From NCBI RefSeq assembly GCF_001045455.1, contig NZ_LFNE01000005.1, positions 124,001-188,000 on the forward strand: a DNA stretch of 64,000 bases, written 5' to 3'. The stretch's first letter is position 1, and each line of letters begins with the position of its first letter. The notes below the pieces were generated by a model. That model worked only from the letters and a program-made list of their open reading frames with translations. It made no database searches and was not told where the DNA came from. The position numbers were made by a program, and so were the translations under genes. Source of the DNA: Chryseobacterium sp. FH2. GTDB lineage: Bacteria; Bacteroidota; Bacteroidia; Flavobacteriales; Weeksellaceae. This document shows, piece after piece, positions 36,570-47,627 of this stretch.

Positions 36570-37856
36570 TTATCTGTTTGCAATATCGATGTAATCTCTT
36601 TGCTGAGCTCCTTGGTAAACCTGTCTTGGTCTTCCGATTGGATCTCCTTTCAATCTCATTTCTTTCCACTGAGCAATCCATCCAGGAAGTCTTCCTAATG
36701 CGAACATTACTGTAAACATTTCTGTAGGAATTCCTAATGCTCTGTATATGATTCCAGAATAGAAATCTACGTTTGGATATAATTTTCTTTCGATAAAGTA
36801 CTCATCTTCCAGCGCAACTTTTTCCAACTGCATTGCAATATCAAGAGCTTTGTCCTGAATACCTAATGCGGCCAATAAATCGTCTGCTGCTTTCTTGATG
36901 ATTTTTGCTCTCGGATCGAAGTTTTTGTACACTCTGTGTCCGAATCCCATTAGACGGAAGCTATCGTTTTTATCTTTAGCTTTAGCGATATATTTCGATA
37001 CATCACCTCCATCTTTTTCGATTAATTCAAGCATTTCGATTACCGCTTGGTTTGCACCACCATGAAGTGGCCCCCAAAGTGCAGAAATACCTGCAGAAAC
37101 AGAAGCAAAAAGACCTGTGTGAGCAGAACCTACCATTCTTACTGTAGAAGTAGAACAGTTTTGCTCATGGTCAGCATGAAGAATTAATAATTTATCTAAT
37201 GCATCAACTACTACCGGATTGATTTCGAAATCAGCATTTGGTAATCTGAAAGCCATTTTGTAGAAATTTTCTACATAGCTAAGATTGTTGTCTCCGTGGT
37301 TCAATGGAAGACCTAATGTTTTTCTGTACGTCCAAGCACAAAGATGAGCAAATTTAGCAATAAGCAATTCTGCGGCTAAATCCATTTCTTCTTTAGAATT
37401 CACATTAACAGCTTTCGGATTGAAGGCAGTCAAAGCAGAAGTTAAGGAAGATAAAACTCCCATAGGGTGAGCAGAACGAGGGAAAGCATCGATAATCTTT
37501 TTCATCTCCTCTGCTACGAAATTATATTTTTTAATATTACCGTTGAAGGTATTGAACTGATCTGAAGTTGGTAATTCACCGTGTAATAAAAGGTACATTA
37601 CTTCTGTGAAGTTAGATTTCTCAGCAATCTGTTCGATTGGATAACCTCTATAGAATAACTCTCCTTTATCTCCGTCCAGGTAAGTGATGTCGCTAAGTGT
37701 AGCACCGGTGTTTTTATAACCTAAATCTAGAGTGATTAAACCTGTCTGGTCTCTTAATTTTGAAATATCGATTCCTCTGTCTCCGATAGTACTATCCACG
37801 ATTGGATATTCATATGAATTACCATCGTAATTCAATATTACTTTGTTGTCTGACAT
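36570..37856 (-). CDS. gltA: citrate synthase
   Basis: A 428-aa hexameric-type citrate synthase, the entry enzyme of the TCA cycle. Motifs are HADHEQNCSTSTVRMVGSAH, GALWGPLHGGANQAV and GFGHRVYKNFDPRAK with the active-site His residues. The length is standard. Codon use is biased, as for high expression. It is transcribed alone; the enolase terminator lies just upstream. Confidence 0.96.
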   Translation of the reverse strand: MSDNKVILNYDGNSYEYPIVDSTIGDRGIDISKLRDQTGLITLDLGYKNTGATLSDITYLDGDKGELFYRGYPIEQIAEKSNFTEVMYLLLHGELPTSDQFNTFNGNIKKYNFVAEEMKKIIDAFPRSAHPMGVLSSLTSALTAFNPKAVNVNSKEEMDLAAELLIAKFAHLCAWTYRKTLGLPLNHGDNNLSYVENFYKMAFRLPNADFEINPVVVDALDKLLILHADHEQNCSTSTVRMVGSAHTGLFASVSAGISALWGPLHGGANQAVIEMLELIEKDGGDVSKYIAKAKDKNDSFRLMGFGHRVYKNFDPRAKIIKKAADDLLAALGIQDKALDIAMQLEKVALEDEYFIERKLYPNVDFYSGIIYRALGIPTEMFTVMFALGRLPGWIAQWKEMRLKGDPIGRPRQVYQGAQQRDYIDIANR

Positions 37857-37896
37857 TTATTTATTTTTTTTCTAAATATACTACTTTATACAAAAT

Positions 37897-37924
37897 ACGG
37901 CAAACTAAAATTATCGTTTGCCGT
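37897..37924 (-). terminator. rho-independent terminator of eno
   Basis: ACGGCAAAC and GTTTGCCGT form a 9-bp stem, followed on the minus strand by ATTTTG. It is 16 bp after the enolase stop codon and ends about 40 bp before the gltA start. Confidence 0.82.
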
Positions 37925-37939
37925 TATTTATAAATTCAA

Positions 37940-39250
<1,311 letters not shown>

Positions 39251-39255
39251 TCAGA

Positions 39256-39284
39256 CAAATTTAATCAATTTTTAACTTCCCAAA
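39256..39284 (-). promoter_or_regulatory. eno promoter
   Basis: On the minus strand TTTG (plus 39281-39284), a 17-bp gap and TAAATTTG (plus 39256-39263) match the Bacteroidota consensus, 24 bp before the enolase ATG. Confidence 0.75.
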
Positions 39285-39380
39285 CCATTCTAAAAGCATT
39301 TTGTAGGGTGATTTCAAGTTAAATTTTAGTTAATTTTAATAATAATATGATTTTCCTATTATTTAAACAATTGTTTGTAA

Positions 39381-40169
39381 TTAAAGGACTACTTCAAAAA
39401 GAAGTATCGTTTCTTTTTCTTTAGATAAAATTTTGAATCTTCCATTGCATTCCTGCATTCTTTTGTTCATATTTCGAAGGCCATTCCCCTCTCTATGTTC
39501 TTCCTTCATCCCAATTCCGTTATCAGAAATTTCAATCGTTAATTTTTTTTCATTTTGTTTAAACGAAATACTTAGTTGATTAGCTTTACTATGTTTATAG
39601 ACATTATTCAGTGCTTCTTTTAAGCATAAAAACATGTTTCTCCTCAACTCGGTAGAAATTGGAAAATCATGAACTATATTTTCTTCCTCAAATTGAAACT
39701 GTATCCCGGTTTTTTTAAGAAAATTTTCTGCATAATTTTTAGAATAATTAATGAAGTTTCCAATTGTATCATTTCCTGAATGCAAACTCCACAACATTTC
39801 TCTCATTGAAAGATTCATTTCTTCCGAAGTTTTCAAAAGTTCTTCAATATCTGTTTTAAACTCTTCGTCTAATAATCTTTGTTTTAAAAACTCGGCTTGA
39901 AGTTTAAGCGCTGAAATTCCGGCTCCCAAGTCATCATGCATATCGTGAGAAATTCGTTCGCGTTCTCTTTCAATCGATTTTTGCTTTTCGAGTTCTTTTT
40001 GAAGAAGCTTATTTTGATATTCTGATTCTTTGAGTTGTTTTTCTTTCAGAAAAAGAAGTTGTCGCCGGTTATACATTAAAACTACAAAAATGATGAAGCA
40101 AACAAAGAGCATCATCACACCAATTGCGATAATATAAGCCAGTTTTATATCGTCTTGAAGCTGATTCAT
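39381..40169 (-). CDS. sensor histidine kinase (NarX/LiaS type, HisKA_3)
   Basis: A 262-aa kinase with one N-terminal membrane helix (about 9-31) and almost no extracytoplasmic sensor. A coiled coil (35-72) leads to the phosphoacceptor segment RISHDMHDDLGAGISALK, and the HATPase domain shows NNVYKHSKAN, EISDNGIGM and GNGLRNMNKRM. It overlaps the membrane-protein gene upstream by 4 nt. The lack of its own sensor suggests that the neighbouring membrane or secreted protein supplies the input (inference). Confidence 0.9.
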   Translation of the reverse strand: MNQLQDDIKLAYIIAIGVMMLFVCFIIFVVLMYNRRQLLFLKEKQLKESEYQNKLLQKELEKQKSIERERERISHDMHDDLGAGISALKLQAEFLKQRLLDEEFKTDIEELLKTSEEMNLSMREMLWSLHSGNDTIGNFINYSKNYAENFLKKTGIQFQFEEENIVHDFPISTELRRNMFLCLKEALNNVYKHSKANQLSISFKQNEKKLTIEISDNGIGMKEEHREGNGLRNMNKRMQECNGRFKILSKEKETILLFEVVL

Positions 40170-40801
40170 TGTAATTTTTTTTCATATTTCATTAGCGAAA
40201 TATAAAACATGATATACATGAAAATATTAACCACATTCTGAGATGTTCTTAGAAATTGTAAAAACCCTTTATCTGTCGCGTCAAAGAAAAACATCGGCGT
40301 AACTCTGAAAATGAAAAAGCAACTCCACATCAATAAAGCTGTTGAAATCCAAAACACGGGATCATCTGTAATTTTATATTCATCAAAAGCAATGATTTTA
40401 TGATAGAACCAAAGCATTGAATTAATTATATAAAATAATGTAATGGTGATTCCTATTCTTTTATCAAAATCATCACTAAGAAAATTTGTAGACAAAACAA
40501 TGTATCCTAATGACAAAAGAGCAGACAAAAGGGAAATTTTGTTCAATAGATTCTTAAAAACTTTAGAGTAAAAAAAGTAAAAAAATACAACACAGAAAAT
40601 AAAATAGAAATTATACTGAAGTCCAACTTTTACATTCGGATCAAATTTATTTCTAATAAATGATATCCATTCATTAACAACCGTAATAAGAAGGTATACA
40701 AAAAGATAATTCTGAGCAGAAAAAGAATATTTTCTACCCAGAAAAAATGATTTTATTAAAGGAATTAATAATACGATTTTGTAAATGATTCCTATGAGCA
40801 T
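40166..40801 (-). CDS. hypothetical multi-pass membrane protein of the two-component operon
   Basis: A 211-aa protein with about six membrane helices spread over its length (for example 3-20, 31-47, 66-84, 87-106, 114-132, 146-167). It is not matched to a named family by me. It overlaps the kinase gene by 4 nt and follows the secreted-protein gene by 4 bp, so it is translated together with them. It may be the sensor part for the kinase. Confidence 0.7.
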   Translation of the reverse strand: MLIGIIYKIVLLIPLIKSFFLGRKYSFSAQNYLFVYLLITVVNEWISFIRNKFDPNVKVGLQYNFYFIFCVVFFYFFYSKVFKNLLNKISLLSALLSLGYIVLSTNFLSDDFDKRIGITITLFYIINSMLWFYHKIIAFDEYKITDDPVFWISTALLMWSCFFIFRVTPMFFFDATDKGFLQFLRTSQNVVNIFMYIMFYISLMKYEKKLQ

Positions 40802-40805
40802 TGTG

Positions 40806-41573
40806 TTATGGTTTTAGGTCTCCTGCATTATAATCTATGGTCTGTTCATCTTTCAAATTACTCATATATGGTTTTACAGCAAAAGAAACCCTGCCAATAT
40901 CATCAACTTTCTTAGCATATTCTTTTGAAAGACAAAGCATTCTAAATCTTAGTTTTTCAATTTTAAATGCATGAGAAATCATTCCATTATAGTTTCTAAC
41001 TGATGGATATTTAAATAGTATCATTTCAGTGGCTTTACTTGATGAACTTTGTTTTTGTATTTGATCTTTCATTCCTCCGGCATCTATAAACCTATTTCTT
41101 TTAGCAGAGAAATCTCTCTTAACAAATTCTTCTTTTTCGAGTTCGAAAAGTACATCTTTAGATAAGTCCAAATCTTGGTTATTAGAGAAAGCAAGCCCTA
41201 GGCTCAGCATTCCATTGTCATCTAGTAAATAAAATTTACAAAAACTAAATGTTGAATTATTTTCAATAACATTTTTGAACTTTACAAAATCAATTAGGAA
41301 TTCTTCTTTTAGTCCACTCACAGGAATTTTTACAAATAGTATTCTTCCATCATTCACATCTTGTTCAGGCATTACTTTTTCAAAAGGAGGAAAAGCTTTT
41401 TCAAAACCAAATCCTTTTAAACTTTTAAAATCAATAACCTTATTGTTTATAATAGAATCTGTTTTCATCTTCCACATATTCCCATTAATTTGAGCAGATA
41501 ACTTACTAAAACAGCTGACCAGTAAAAATACCGCAGATATCAAAACAATTACAATAACATTAATTTTTCTCAT
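40806..41573 (-). CDS. hypothetical secreted protein of the two-component operon
   Basis: A 255-aa protein with an N-terminal hydrophobic signal (about 6-27, ending in SCFSKLSAQ). A Cys at 21 could also make it a lipoprotein. The mature part has no recognisable domain; the pattern of short beta strands and helices gives no function. It lies between the response regulator and the membrane protein, separated by 4-6 bp on both sides. Confidence 0.7.
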   Translation of the reverse strand: MRKINVIVIVLISAVFLLVSCFSKLSAQINGNMWKMKTDSIINNKVIDFKSLKGFGFEKAFPPFEKVMPEQDVNDGRILFVKIPVSGLKEEFLIDFVKFKNVIENNSTFSFCKFYLLDDNGMLSLGLAFSNNQDLDLSKDVLFELEKEEFVKRDFSAKRNRFIDAGGMKDQIQKQSSSSKATEMILFKYPSVRNYNGMISHAFKIEKLRFRMLCLSKEYAKKVDDIGRVSFAVKPYMSNLKDEQTIDYNAGDLKP

Positions 41574-41579
41574 GGTTTC

Positions 41580-42212
41580 TTAGTTTTTAAAATGGTTAAA
41601 TTTATTTATTGCTTCCACCTTATTATTCACTTGAAGTTTTCGGTAGATATTGCCAACATGCTTTTTAACGGTATCAATAGAAATGAATTTTTTATCTGCA
41701 ATTTCTTTGTAAAGTAAGCCCTCAGAAAGAAGTTCGAGAATTTCTTTTTCGCGTTCGGTGAGCTCATCAAAATCTTTGATTTCGGGTAATTTCCTTTCAA
41801 AATGATTTAAAACTCTTCTTGCAATTGAGAAACTCATCGGCGCACCACCGTTGTAAACATCACGAATTGATGTAAGAATCTTATCCATACTTTCGCCTTT
41901 GATAAGATATCCCATCGCTCCAGCTTTTAGAGAGTTGAAAATTTTTTCGTCATCATCGAAGCTGGTGCACATGATAAATTGGGTCTTAGGTATTTCTTTT
42001 CGTAGCTTCTCGATGACTTCGATACCAAGCATATCTTGAAGCTGAATATCCATCATCACAACATCCGGAGAAAATTCTGGTAAATTTTTCAATGCATCAT
42101 TTCCATCAAAAAACTGAGCAACCACCTTCATGTCATTTTGATAATCAATAACCTTCTTCAACGCATTGTTGTAGTTTTTTTCATCTTCTACTATGACTAT
42201 GGAAATGCTCAT
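41580..42212 (-). CDS. response regulator transcription factor (NarL/LuxR type)
   Basis: A 210-aa response regulator. The receiver domain has the acidic pair ED (9-10), phosphoacceptor Asp55 (VVMMDIQL) and the conserved Lys in GYLIKGE. The LuxR-type helix-turn-helix (LTEREKEILELLSEGLLYKE to DTVKKHVGNIYRKL) occupies about 147-205. It is first in an operon with two unknown genes and the histidine kinase. A 20-bp palindrome lies 49 bp upstream, a candidate autoregulatory site. Confidence 0.93.
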   Translation of the reverse strand: MSISIVIVEDEKNYNNALKKVIDYQNDMKVVAQFFDGNDALKNLPEFSPDVVMMDIQLQDMLGIEVIEKLRKEIPKTQFIMCTSFDDDEKIFNSLKAGAMGYLIKGESMDKILTSIRDVYNGGAPMSFSIARRVLNHFERKLPEIKDFDELTEREKEILELLSEGLLYKEIADKKFISIDTVKKHVGNIYRKLQVNNKVEAINKFNHFKN

Positions 42213-42260
42213 GCTTACATTTTGTTTGATACAAATTTCAACAGAAAAGAAAATAGAAAC

Positions 42261-42280
42261 AATTACACATTTGTGTAATT
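42261..42280. promoter_or_regulatory. 20-bp palindrome between regulator operon and lipoprotein gene
   Basis: AATTACACATTTGTGTAATT has perfect 9-bp arms around a TT centre. It sits in the gap between the divergent response regulator operon and a small lipoprotein gene, as a dimeric regulator site would. Confidence 0.6.
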
Positions 42281-42394
42281 TTAGAGTTTGAGTCCGCGGT
42301 TATTGGTTTAGTTTTTATTTTACTAAATTTAATCAAAATTCTTTTAACATAGAAAAATAATAGCAATCAATAATATTAATTAAAAATAAATATC

Positions 42395-42811
42395 ATGAAA
42401 AAAGGACTTTTAATCGCTGCTTCCGCAGTTACTTTATTATTAAGCTGCAATAAGAATGAGAGTGGGAATAAGAATGTATTAAAATCAGACAGTTTAGAAA
42501 CTATTCTGGCAGATAACGGAAAAGTGGATTCGACTATAAATTATAATACAGATGTAAACGGAAAAAAAAGCATAAAGACAGACTATGTTTACAAAGCGAC
42601 TGACGGAAGTCTTGTAAAAGTGGTTTTCAATTACAAAGAAAATACAATGAGCGTAAGAAGTAATAACAAAACTTTCATTCTAAATAAAGTTGAGTCCAAA
42701 GGAAATGAAACTACTTACGAGAAAATGGATATGAAAGCAACTGTAAAAGGTGATAGTCTTATTTTAGACCAGGAAAATAATCTTATCCAACTTGTAAAAA
42801 CAAAAATTTAA
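42395..42811 (+). CDS. hypothetical small lipoprotein
   Basis: A 138-aa predicted lipoprotein: MKKGLLIAASAVTLLLSCNK gives a lipobox with Cys18. The mature part is polar and beta-rich (YKATDGSLVKVVFNYKENTM, then MKATVKGDSLILDQ), similar in style to many short flavobacterial lipoproteins of unknown role. It is divergent from the two-component operon and shares the palindrome region, so it may be a target of that regulator. Confidence 0.78.
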   Translation: MKKGLLIAASAVTLLLSCNKNESGNKNVLKSDSLETILADNGKVDSTINYNTDVNGKKSIKTDYVYKATDGSLVKVVFNYKENTMSVRSNNKTFILNKVESKGNETTYEKMDMKATVKGDSLILDQENNLIQLVKTKI

Positions 42812-42817
42812 AAACAT

Positions 42818-42850
42818 AAAAAAACCGTTCAGATTCTGAACGGTTTTTTT
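42818..42850. terminator. bidirectional rho-independent terminator
   Basis: AAAAACCGTTCAGA and TCTGAACGGTTTTT flank a very short loop, with A and T runs outside. It ends both the lipoprotein gene and the ribosomal protein operon. Confidence 0.92.
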
Positions 42851-42867
42851 ATATATCTGAATGAATA

Positions 42868-43389
42868 TTATTCTTCAGTTTTTTCCTCTGTAGAATCAGC
42901 AGCTTCAGCCTTTGGAGCTTCTGCTTTTTCTTCTACCGCAGGAGCTTCAGCAACTACAGCCTCTTTCTTAGTTGTAGCTCTTCTGCTTCTTCTTGTAGTT
43001 TTCTTCTCTTCAGCATTAGGATTGTAAAGCTCGTTGAAATCTACCAGCTCGATAAGAGCAGTATCAGCAGCATCACCTGGTCTGAAACCCGTTTTGATGA
43101 TTCTTGTATAACCACCGTTTCTTTCAGCGATTTTAGGAGCTACTGTTCTGAATAATTCAGTAACAGCCTCTTTATTTTGAAGATATGAAAAAACAATTCT
43201 TCTATTGTGTGTAGTATCTTCTTTTGCTTTTGTTAATAGAGGTTCAACATATACTCTTAAAGCTTTAGCTTTAGCTACAGTAGTGTTGATTCTTTTATGC
43301 TCAATTAGAGAACAAGCCATATTAGAAAGTAAAGCACTTCTGTGAGAAGCCGTTCTTCCTAAGTGATTGAATTTTTTACCGTGTCTCAT
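42868..43389 (-). CDS. rplQ: 50S ribosomal protein L17 with C-terminal extension
   Basis: The L17 core ([20 protein letters not shown] to about residue 120) is followed by an extra 50 residues rich in Ala, Glu and Lys. Flavobacterial L17 is often extended this way; the tail should be disordered. It is the last gene of the large ribosomal operon, 6 bp after rpoA. Confidence 0.96.
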   Translation of the reverse strand: MRHGKKFNHLGRTASHRSALLSNMACSLIEHKRINTTVAKAKALRVYVEPLLTKAKEDTTHNRRIVFSYLQNKEAVTELFRTVAPKIAERNGGYTRIIKTGFRPGDAADTALIELVDFNELYNPNAEEKKTTRRSRRATTKKEAVVAEAPAVEEKAEAPKAEAADSTEEKTEE

Positions 43390-43395
43390 TATTAA

Positions 43396-44391
43396 TTATT
43401 TATCAGCGTCTAACTTATATTTTGCAACGTCGAAACCGAAGTTAAGACCTTTTGAATGCACTAATTCTTCTAGTTCTGTCAAAGATTTTTTACCAAAATT
43501 TCTGAATTTCATCAAATCAGACTTACTGTAAGAAACCAGTTCGCCAAGCGTTTCTACTTCAGCTGCTTTCAGACAGTTCAGGGCTCTTACAGAAAGATCC
43601 ATATCTGCTAATTTAGACTTAAGAAGCTGTCTTGTGTGAAGGGTTTCTTCATCGTACTGGATAGACGCTTTTACAGCTTCAGTTTCAAGAGTTATTCTCT
43701 CATCAGAGAATAACATGAAGTGATAAATTAATATCTTAGAAGCTTCTGTTAAAGCATTTTGAGGACTGATGGAACCATCAGTTTCTATATCTAATACAAG
43801 TTTTTCGTAGTCTGTTTTTTGCTCTACACGATAATTTTCAATGCTATACTGTACTTTCTTGATTGGGGTAAAAATAGAATCAATAGCAATTGTACCGATA
43901 GGTGCATTGTTTGATTTATTTTGTTCTGAAGGAACATAACCTCTACCTTTTTCAATGTTGAAAGTAATTTCGAAAGTTACATCGCTGTTTAGGTTACAGA
44001 TCAACAAATCTGGGTTTAAAACCTCAAATCCGTTCATCGATTTACCTAAATCACCAGCGGTAATAACTGTTTGTCCCGAAACTTTAGCAACAACCTGCTC
44101 GTTAGATTGGTTTTCTGCTGTAGCTTTTAGTCTTACCTGCTTAAGGTTAAGAATAATTTCGGTAACATCTTCGATTACTCCCGGAATAGTTGAAAATTCG
44201 TGCTCTACACCTTCTATTTTGATAGATGAAATAGCATATCCTTCCAGAGAAGAAAGCAACACTCTTCTCAAAGCATTACCGATTGTAAGCCCGAAACCTG
44301 GTTCTAAAGGTCTGAATTCAAATTGACCTCTAAATTCATCAGAGTTAAGTAAAATTACTTTATCGGGTTTTATGAATTGTAAAATTGCCAT
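43396..44391 (-). CDS. rpoA: DNA-directed RNA polymerase subunit alpha
   Basis: A 331-aa alpha subunit with the N-terminal assembly domain ([40 protein letters not shown]) and the C-terminal domain ([20 protein letters not shown] and [20 protein letters not shown]). The usual position between rpsD and rplQ is kept. Confidence 0.97.
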   Translation of the reverse strand: MAILQFIKPDKVILLNSDEFRGQFEFRPLEPGFGLTIGNALRRVLLSSLEGYAISSIKIEGVEHEFSTIPGVIEDVTEIILNLKQVRLKATAENQSNEQVVAKVSGQTVITAGDLGKSMNGFEVLNPDLLICNLNSDVTFEITFNIEKGRGYVPSEQNKSNNAPIGTIAIDSIFTPIKKVQYSIENYRVEQKTDYEKLVLDIETDGSISPQNALTEASKILIYHFMLFSDERITLETEAVKASIQYDEETLHTRQLLKSKLADMDLSVRALNCLKAAEVETLGELVSYSKSDLMKFRNFGKKSLTELEELVHSKGLNFGFDVAKYKLDADK

Positions 44392-44424
44392 ATTATTGGG
44401 TTGAGCAAAAATTTGATTAAAAAA

Positions 44425-45033
44425 TTATTTAGAGTAAAGTTCGACAATAAGCTGTTCCTTGATGTCCTCCGGAATTTGGATTCTTTCAGGAGCAGAAACG
44501 AAAGTACCTTCTTTCTTCTCATCGTTGAATTGTAACCACTCATAATTTGACTTAGAAGCTAAAGCGTTTGTAACAACTTCTAGAGACTTAGACTTTTCTC
44601 TTACAGCGATTACATCACCTGCTTTAAGTAAATAAGATGGAATGTTTACTAGCTCTCCGTTCACAGTGATGTGTCTGTGAGAAACTAATTGTCTAGCCCC
44701 AGATCTGGTTTTAGCAAAACCTAATCTGTATACTACGTTATCCAATCTAGATTCGCAAAGCTGTAATAGAACTTCACCTGTTACACCTTTACTTCTGTGT
44801 GCTTTATCAAATAAGTTAGCAAACTGTCTTTCTAAAATACCGTAAGTATATTTAGCTTTTTGTTTTTCTGCTAACTGAACTGCGTATTCAGATTTTTTAG
44901 CACCTCTTCTCTTATTAGGACCATGTTGTCCTGGCGGTTGGTTTTTTCTTTTCTCGAAGTTTTTATCATCTCCGTAGATTGCAGCACCAAACTTTCTAGC
45001 AATCTTAGTTTTAGGTCCAATATATCTTGCCAT
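44425..45033 (-). CDS. rpsD: 30S ribosomal protein S4
   Basis: A 202-aa S4, primary 16S rRNA binder. [16 protein letters not shown], a non-zinc N-terminus, and the S4 RNA-binding domain with [20 protein letters not shown] are present. The length is standard. It sits between rpsK and rpoA. Confidence 0.97.
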   Translation of the reverse strand: MARYIGPKTKIARKFGAAIYGDDKNFEKRKNQPPGQHGPNKRRGAKKSEYAVQLAEKQKAKYTYGILERQFANLFDKAHRSKGVTGEVLLQLCESRLDNVVYRLGFAKTRSGARQLVSHRHITVNGELVNIPSYLLKAGDVIAVREKSKSLEVVTNALASKSNYEWLQFNDEKKEGTFVSAPERIQIPEDIKEQLIVELYSK

Positions 45034-45052
45034 AATGGGTAAATTCTAAAAA

Positions 45053-45442
45053 TTAAACTCTTCTTCTTTTTGGTGGTCTACATCCATTGTGCGGCATAGG
45101 AGTCACATCAATGATTTCGCTAACTTCAATTCCTGAATTGTGGATAGTTCTGATAGCAGATTCTCTACCTGCACCTGGACCTTTCACAAACACCTTCACT
45201 CTTCTTAGACCAGCTTCGTGAGCTACATTAGAGCAATTTTCAGCCGCCATTTGAGCAGCAAATGGAGTATTCTTTTTAGAACCTCTGAAACCCATTTTAC
45301 CGGCAGAAGCCCAAGAGATAACTTCTCCGTTTTTATTTGTTAAAGAAATGATGATGTTATTGAAAGAAGCTTGAATATGCGCTTCTCCAATAGCTTCAAC
45401 TTTTACTTTTCTTTTTTTAACTACTTTACTTTGTTTTGCCAT
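45053..45442 (-). CDS. rpsK: 30S ribosomal protein S11
   Basis: A 129-aa S11 with the conserved [17 protein letters not shown] and the C-terminal [18 protein letters not shown]. Normal length and position after rpsM. Confidence 0.97.
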   Translation of the reverse strand: MAKQSKVVKKRKVKVEAIGEAHIQASFNNIIISLTNKNGEVISWASAGKMGFRGSKKNTPFAAQMAAENCSNVAHEAGLRRVKVFVKGPGAGRESAIRTIHNSGIEVSEIIDVTPMPHNGCRPPKRRRV

Positions 45443-45454
45443 AATTCCTAACGA

Positions 45455-45832
45455 TTATTTACTTGCCTTTTTCTTGTTAGCAACAGTTTTTCTCTTTCCT
45501 TTACGGGTTCTAGAGTTGTTTTTCGTTCTCTGGCCTCTTAAAGGTAGTCCTAGTCTGTGACGTATTCCTCGTTGGCATCCTATGTCCATCAATCTCTTGA
45601 TGTTCAATTGCACTTCAGATCTTAATTCTCCTTCAACTTTTACGTTTTCTGAGATATACGTTCTGATTGCAGCCAATTCATCGTCATTCCATTCGTTGAC
45701 TTTCTTGTCTTCGCTGATACCGGCAGCCTTAAGGATTTCAGAAGAAGTACTTCTTCCAACTCCGTAGATGTAAGTTAAACCGATAACGCCTCTTTTGTTT
45801 TTTGGTAAATCAATACCTGAAATTCTCGCCAT
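45455..45832 (-). CDS. rpsM: 30S ribosomal protein S13
   Basis: A 125-aa S13: [20 protein letters not shown], and the basic C-terminus with [19 protein letters not shown]. Head protein of the small subunit that contacts tRNA. It follows rpmJ. Confidence 0.97.
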   Translation of the reverse strand: MARISGIDLPKNKRGVIGLTYIYGVGRSTSSEILKAAGISEDKKVNEWNDDELAAIRTYISENVKVEGELRSEVQLNIKRLMDIGCQRGIRHRLGLPLRGQRTKNNSRTRKGKRKTVANKKKASK

Positions 45833-45841
45833 AATTTAATG

Positions 45842-45958
45842 TTAGCCTTGTCTTTGTTTAAATTTTGGGTTTTTCTTGTTGATTACAAATAGTACACCTT
45901 TTCTGCGTACGATTTTGCAATCAGCACTTCTTTTTTTAATTGATGCTCTAACTTTCAT
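45842..45958 (-). CDS. rpmJ: 50S ribosomal protein L36
   Basis: A 38-aa L36 read directly from the minus strand: [20 protein letters not shown], then [18 protein letters not shown]. The zinc ligands of the C+ form are mostly missing: only one Cys remains, so this is the zinc-independent (C-) type. It lies between infA and rpsM. Confidence 0.93.
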   Translation of the reverse strand: MKVRASIKKRSADCKIVRRKGVLFVINKKNPKFKQRQG

Positions 45959-46019
45959 TTTGATAGTATTTATTTTTCAACAATAGCCAAATGGAACAGT
46001 AATTCCATTTGGCATTTGT

Positions 46020-46235
46020 TTAATATCTAAATGTAATTCTCCCTTTCGTTAAATCATAGGGAGACATTTCTAGTTTTACCTTATCACCAGGTAAAAGTTT
46101 AATATAATGCATTCTCATTTTACCAGAAATATGAGCGATAAGGATATGCCCATTTTCTAGTTCTACACGGAACTGGGCGTTCGAAAGTGCTTCCGTTATA
46201 ACGCCATCTTGTTCAATATGTTTTTGTTTTGCCAT
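46020..46235 (-). CDS. infA: translation initiation factor IF-1
   Basis: A 71-aa OB-fold protein: [40 protein letters not shown] and [14 protein letters not shown] are the IF-1 pattern. It starts 3 bp after the secY stop; no map or adk gene lies between them. Confidence 0.97.
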   Translation of the reverse strand: MAKQKHIEQDGVITEALSNAQFRVELENGHILIAHISGKMRMHYIKLLPGDKVKLEMSPYDLTKGRITFRY

Positions 46236-46238
46236 AAA

Positions 46239-47618
46239 TTAATATCCAGTCGTTCTTGATAATTTAGACTGCATTAAGCCATCATAATGATGGTTCAGCA
46301 GATAAGTATTAATCTGTTGAACAGTATCTAAAATTACTCCAACCATAATCAATAATGATGTCCCCCCGAAAAATAAGGCGAACGCATCTGTCTGAACAAA
46401 GCTTCCATGCACAATTGCCGGAAGGACTGCAAAGATAGATAAAAATATTGCACCTGGCAAGGTAATTTTTGATAAAATATCATCTAAATAATCAGCCGTC
46501 TCTTTTCCCGGTCTTACTTTTGGTACCAACCCTCCATTTCTCTTCAAATCATCAGCCATTTGGTTTACCGGAATTGTAATTGCAGTATAGAAAAACGAGA
46601 AGATAATAATTAATAGTGCAAACAATACATTGTATTGCCAGCTAAAAACATTCTTGAAACCTGCAAGAAAAGTATTAGACTCATCAACTTTAGTTAATAA
46701 ACCTGGTACGAACATCAGTGCCTGCGCAAAAATGATTGGCATTACTCCAGCTGCATTAACTTTTAATGGAATCCATTGTCTTGCTCCTTGCATAAGATTT
46801 CTGTTTACACCTCCTCTTGCTTGAGCTCTGCTTACATACTGAATTGGGATTTTCCTAACAGCAACGGATAACACCACTGCCAATAGAACAACCAACATCC
46901 AGAATATCACTTCAATAAGGATCATGATTGATCCCATTCCTCCTTTTCCGTTCTGCACGGCCATTTCCTGCACGAATGCTTCCGGTAATCTTGAAAGAAT
47001 CCCTACCATAATAAGGATAGAGATACCGTTTCCGATACCTTTGTCAGTGATTTTCTCACCTAACCACATCGCGAATACTGAACCGGCAACCAAAATAACG
47101 ATACTTGGCAGCCAGAACATAATAGAATTTGGCTCTACATAGTATGCAGACTGGAACTGAGCATATGGTAAGAATAATTGAGTAATAGAAGTTAAATAAG
47201 AAGGTGCCTGTACTAAACAAACTCCGATAGTTAACCATCTTGTAATTTGGTTCAATGTATTTCTACCTGACTCTCCATCTTTCTGAAGCTTCTGAAGATA
47301 AGGAATAGCCATTCCCATCAACTGAACAATAATAGAAGCAGAAATATAAGGCATGATACCCAACGCCATTACAGAAGCGTGGCTGAAAGCCCCTCCTGTA
47401 AACGACGAAAGCAAGCCAAGGAGACCTGCTCCTTGCTTGTTACCGCCTTGATTTTTATAATGCTCTAAGAGATCCCCTACTTCTGCAAGATTGATTGCAG
47501 GTAGAGAAATATAAGATGCGAATCTATACACAAGGATAATACTTAAAGTAAAGAGAATTTTATCTCTAAGTTCTTTTAAGCTCCAAATATTTTTAAGTGT
47601 TTGTATAAATTCTTTCAT
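46239..47618 (-). CDS. secY: preprotein translocase subunit SecY
   Basis: A 459-aa ten-helix membrane protein forming the Sec channel. GIMPYISASIIVQLM, the loop with GNGISILIM and PIQYVSRAQARGG, and the C-terminal LLNHHYDGLMQ are SecY features. It is slightly longer than E. coli SecY. It lies downstream of rplO as in most bacteria. Confidence 0.96.
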   Translation of the reverse strand: MKEFIQTLKNIWSLKELRDKILFTLSIILVYRFASYISLPAINLAEVGDLLEHYKNQGGNKQGAGLLGLLSSFTGGAFSHASVMALGIMPYISASIIVQLMGMAIPYLQKLQKDGESGRNTLNQITRWLTIGVCLVQAPSYLTSITQLFLPYAQFQSAYYVEPNSIMFWLPSIVILVAGSVFAMWLGEKITDKGIGNGISILIMVGILSRLPEAFVQEMAVQNGKGGMGSIMILIEVIFWMLVVLLAVVLSVAVRKIPIQYVSRAQARGGVNRNLMQGARQWIPLKVNAAGVMPIIFAQALMFVPGLLTKVDESNTFLAGFKNVFSWQYNVLFALLIIIFSFFYTAITIPVNQMADDLKRNGGLVPKVRPGKETADYLDDILSKITLPGAIFLSIFAVLPAIVHGSFVQTDAFALFFGGTSLLIMVGVILDTVQQINTYLLNHHYDGLMQSKLSRTTGY

Positions 47619-47627
47619 TAGTTACTA

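Noticed and set aside
39364..39375. AAACAATTGTTT palindrome near the histidine kinase end
   Set aside because: It is short, AT-rich and lies downstream of the operon; chance occurrence is likely in such sequence.
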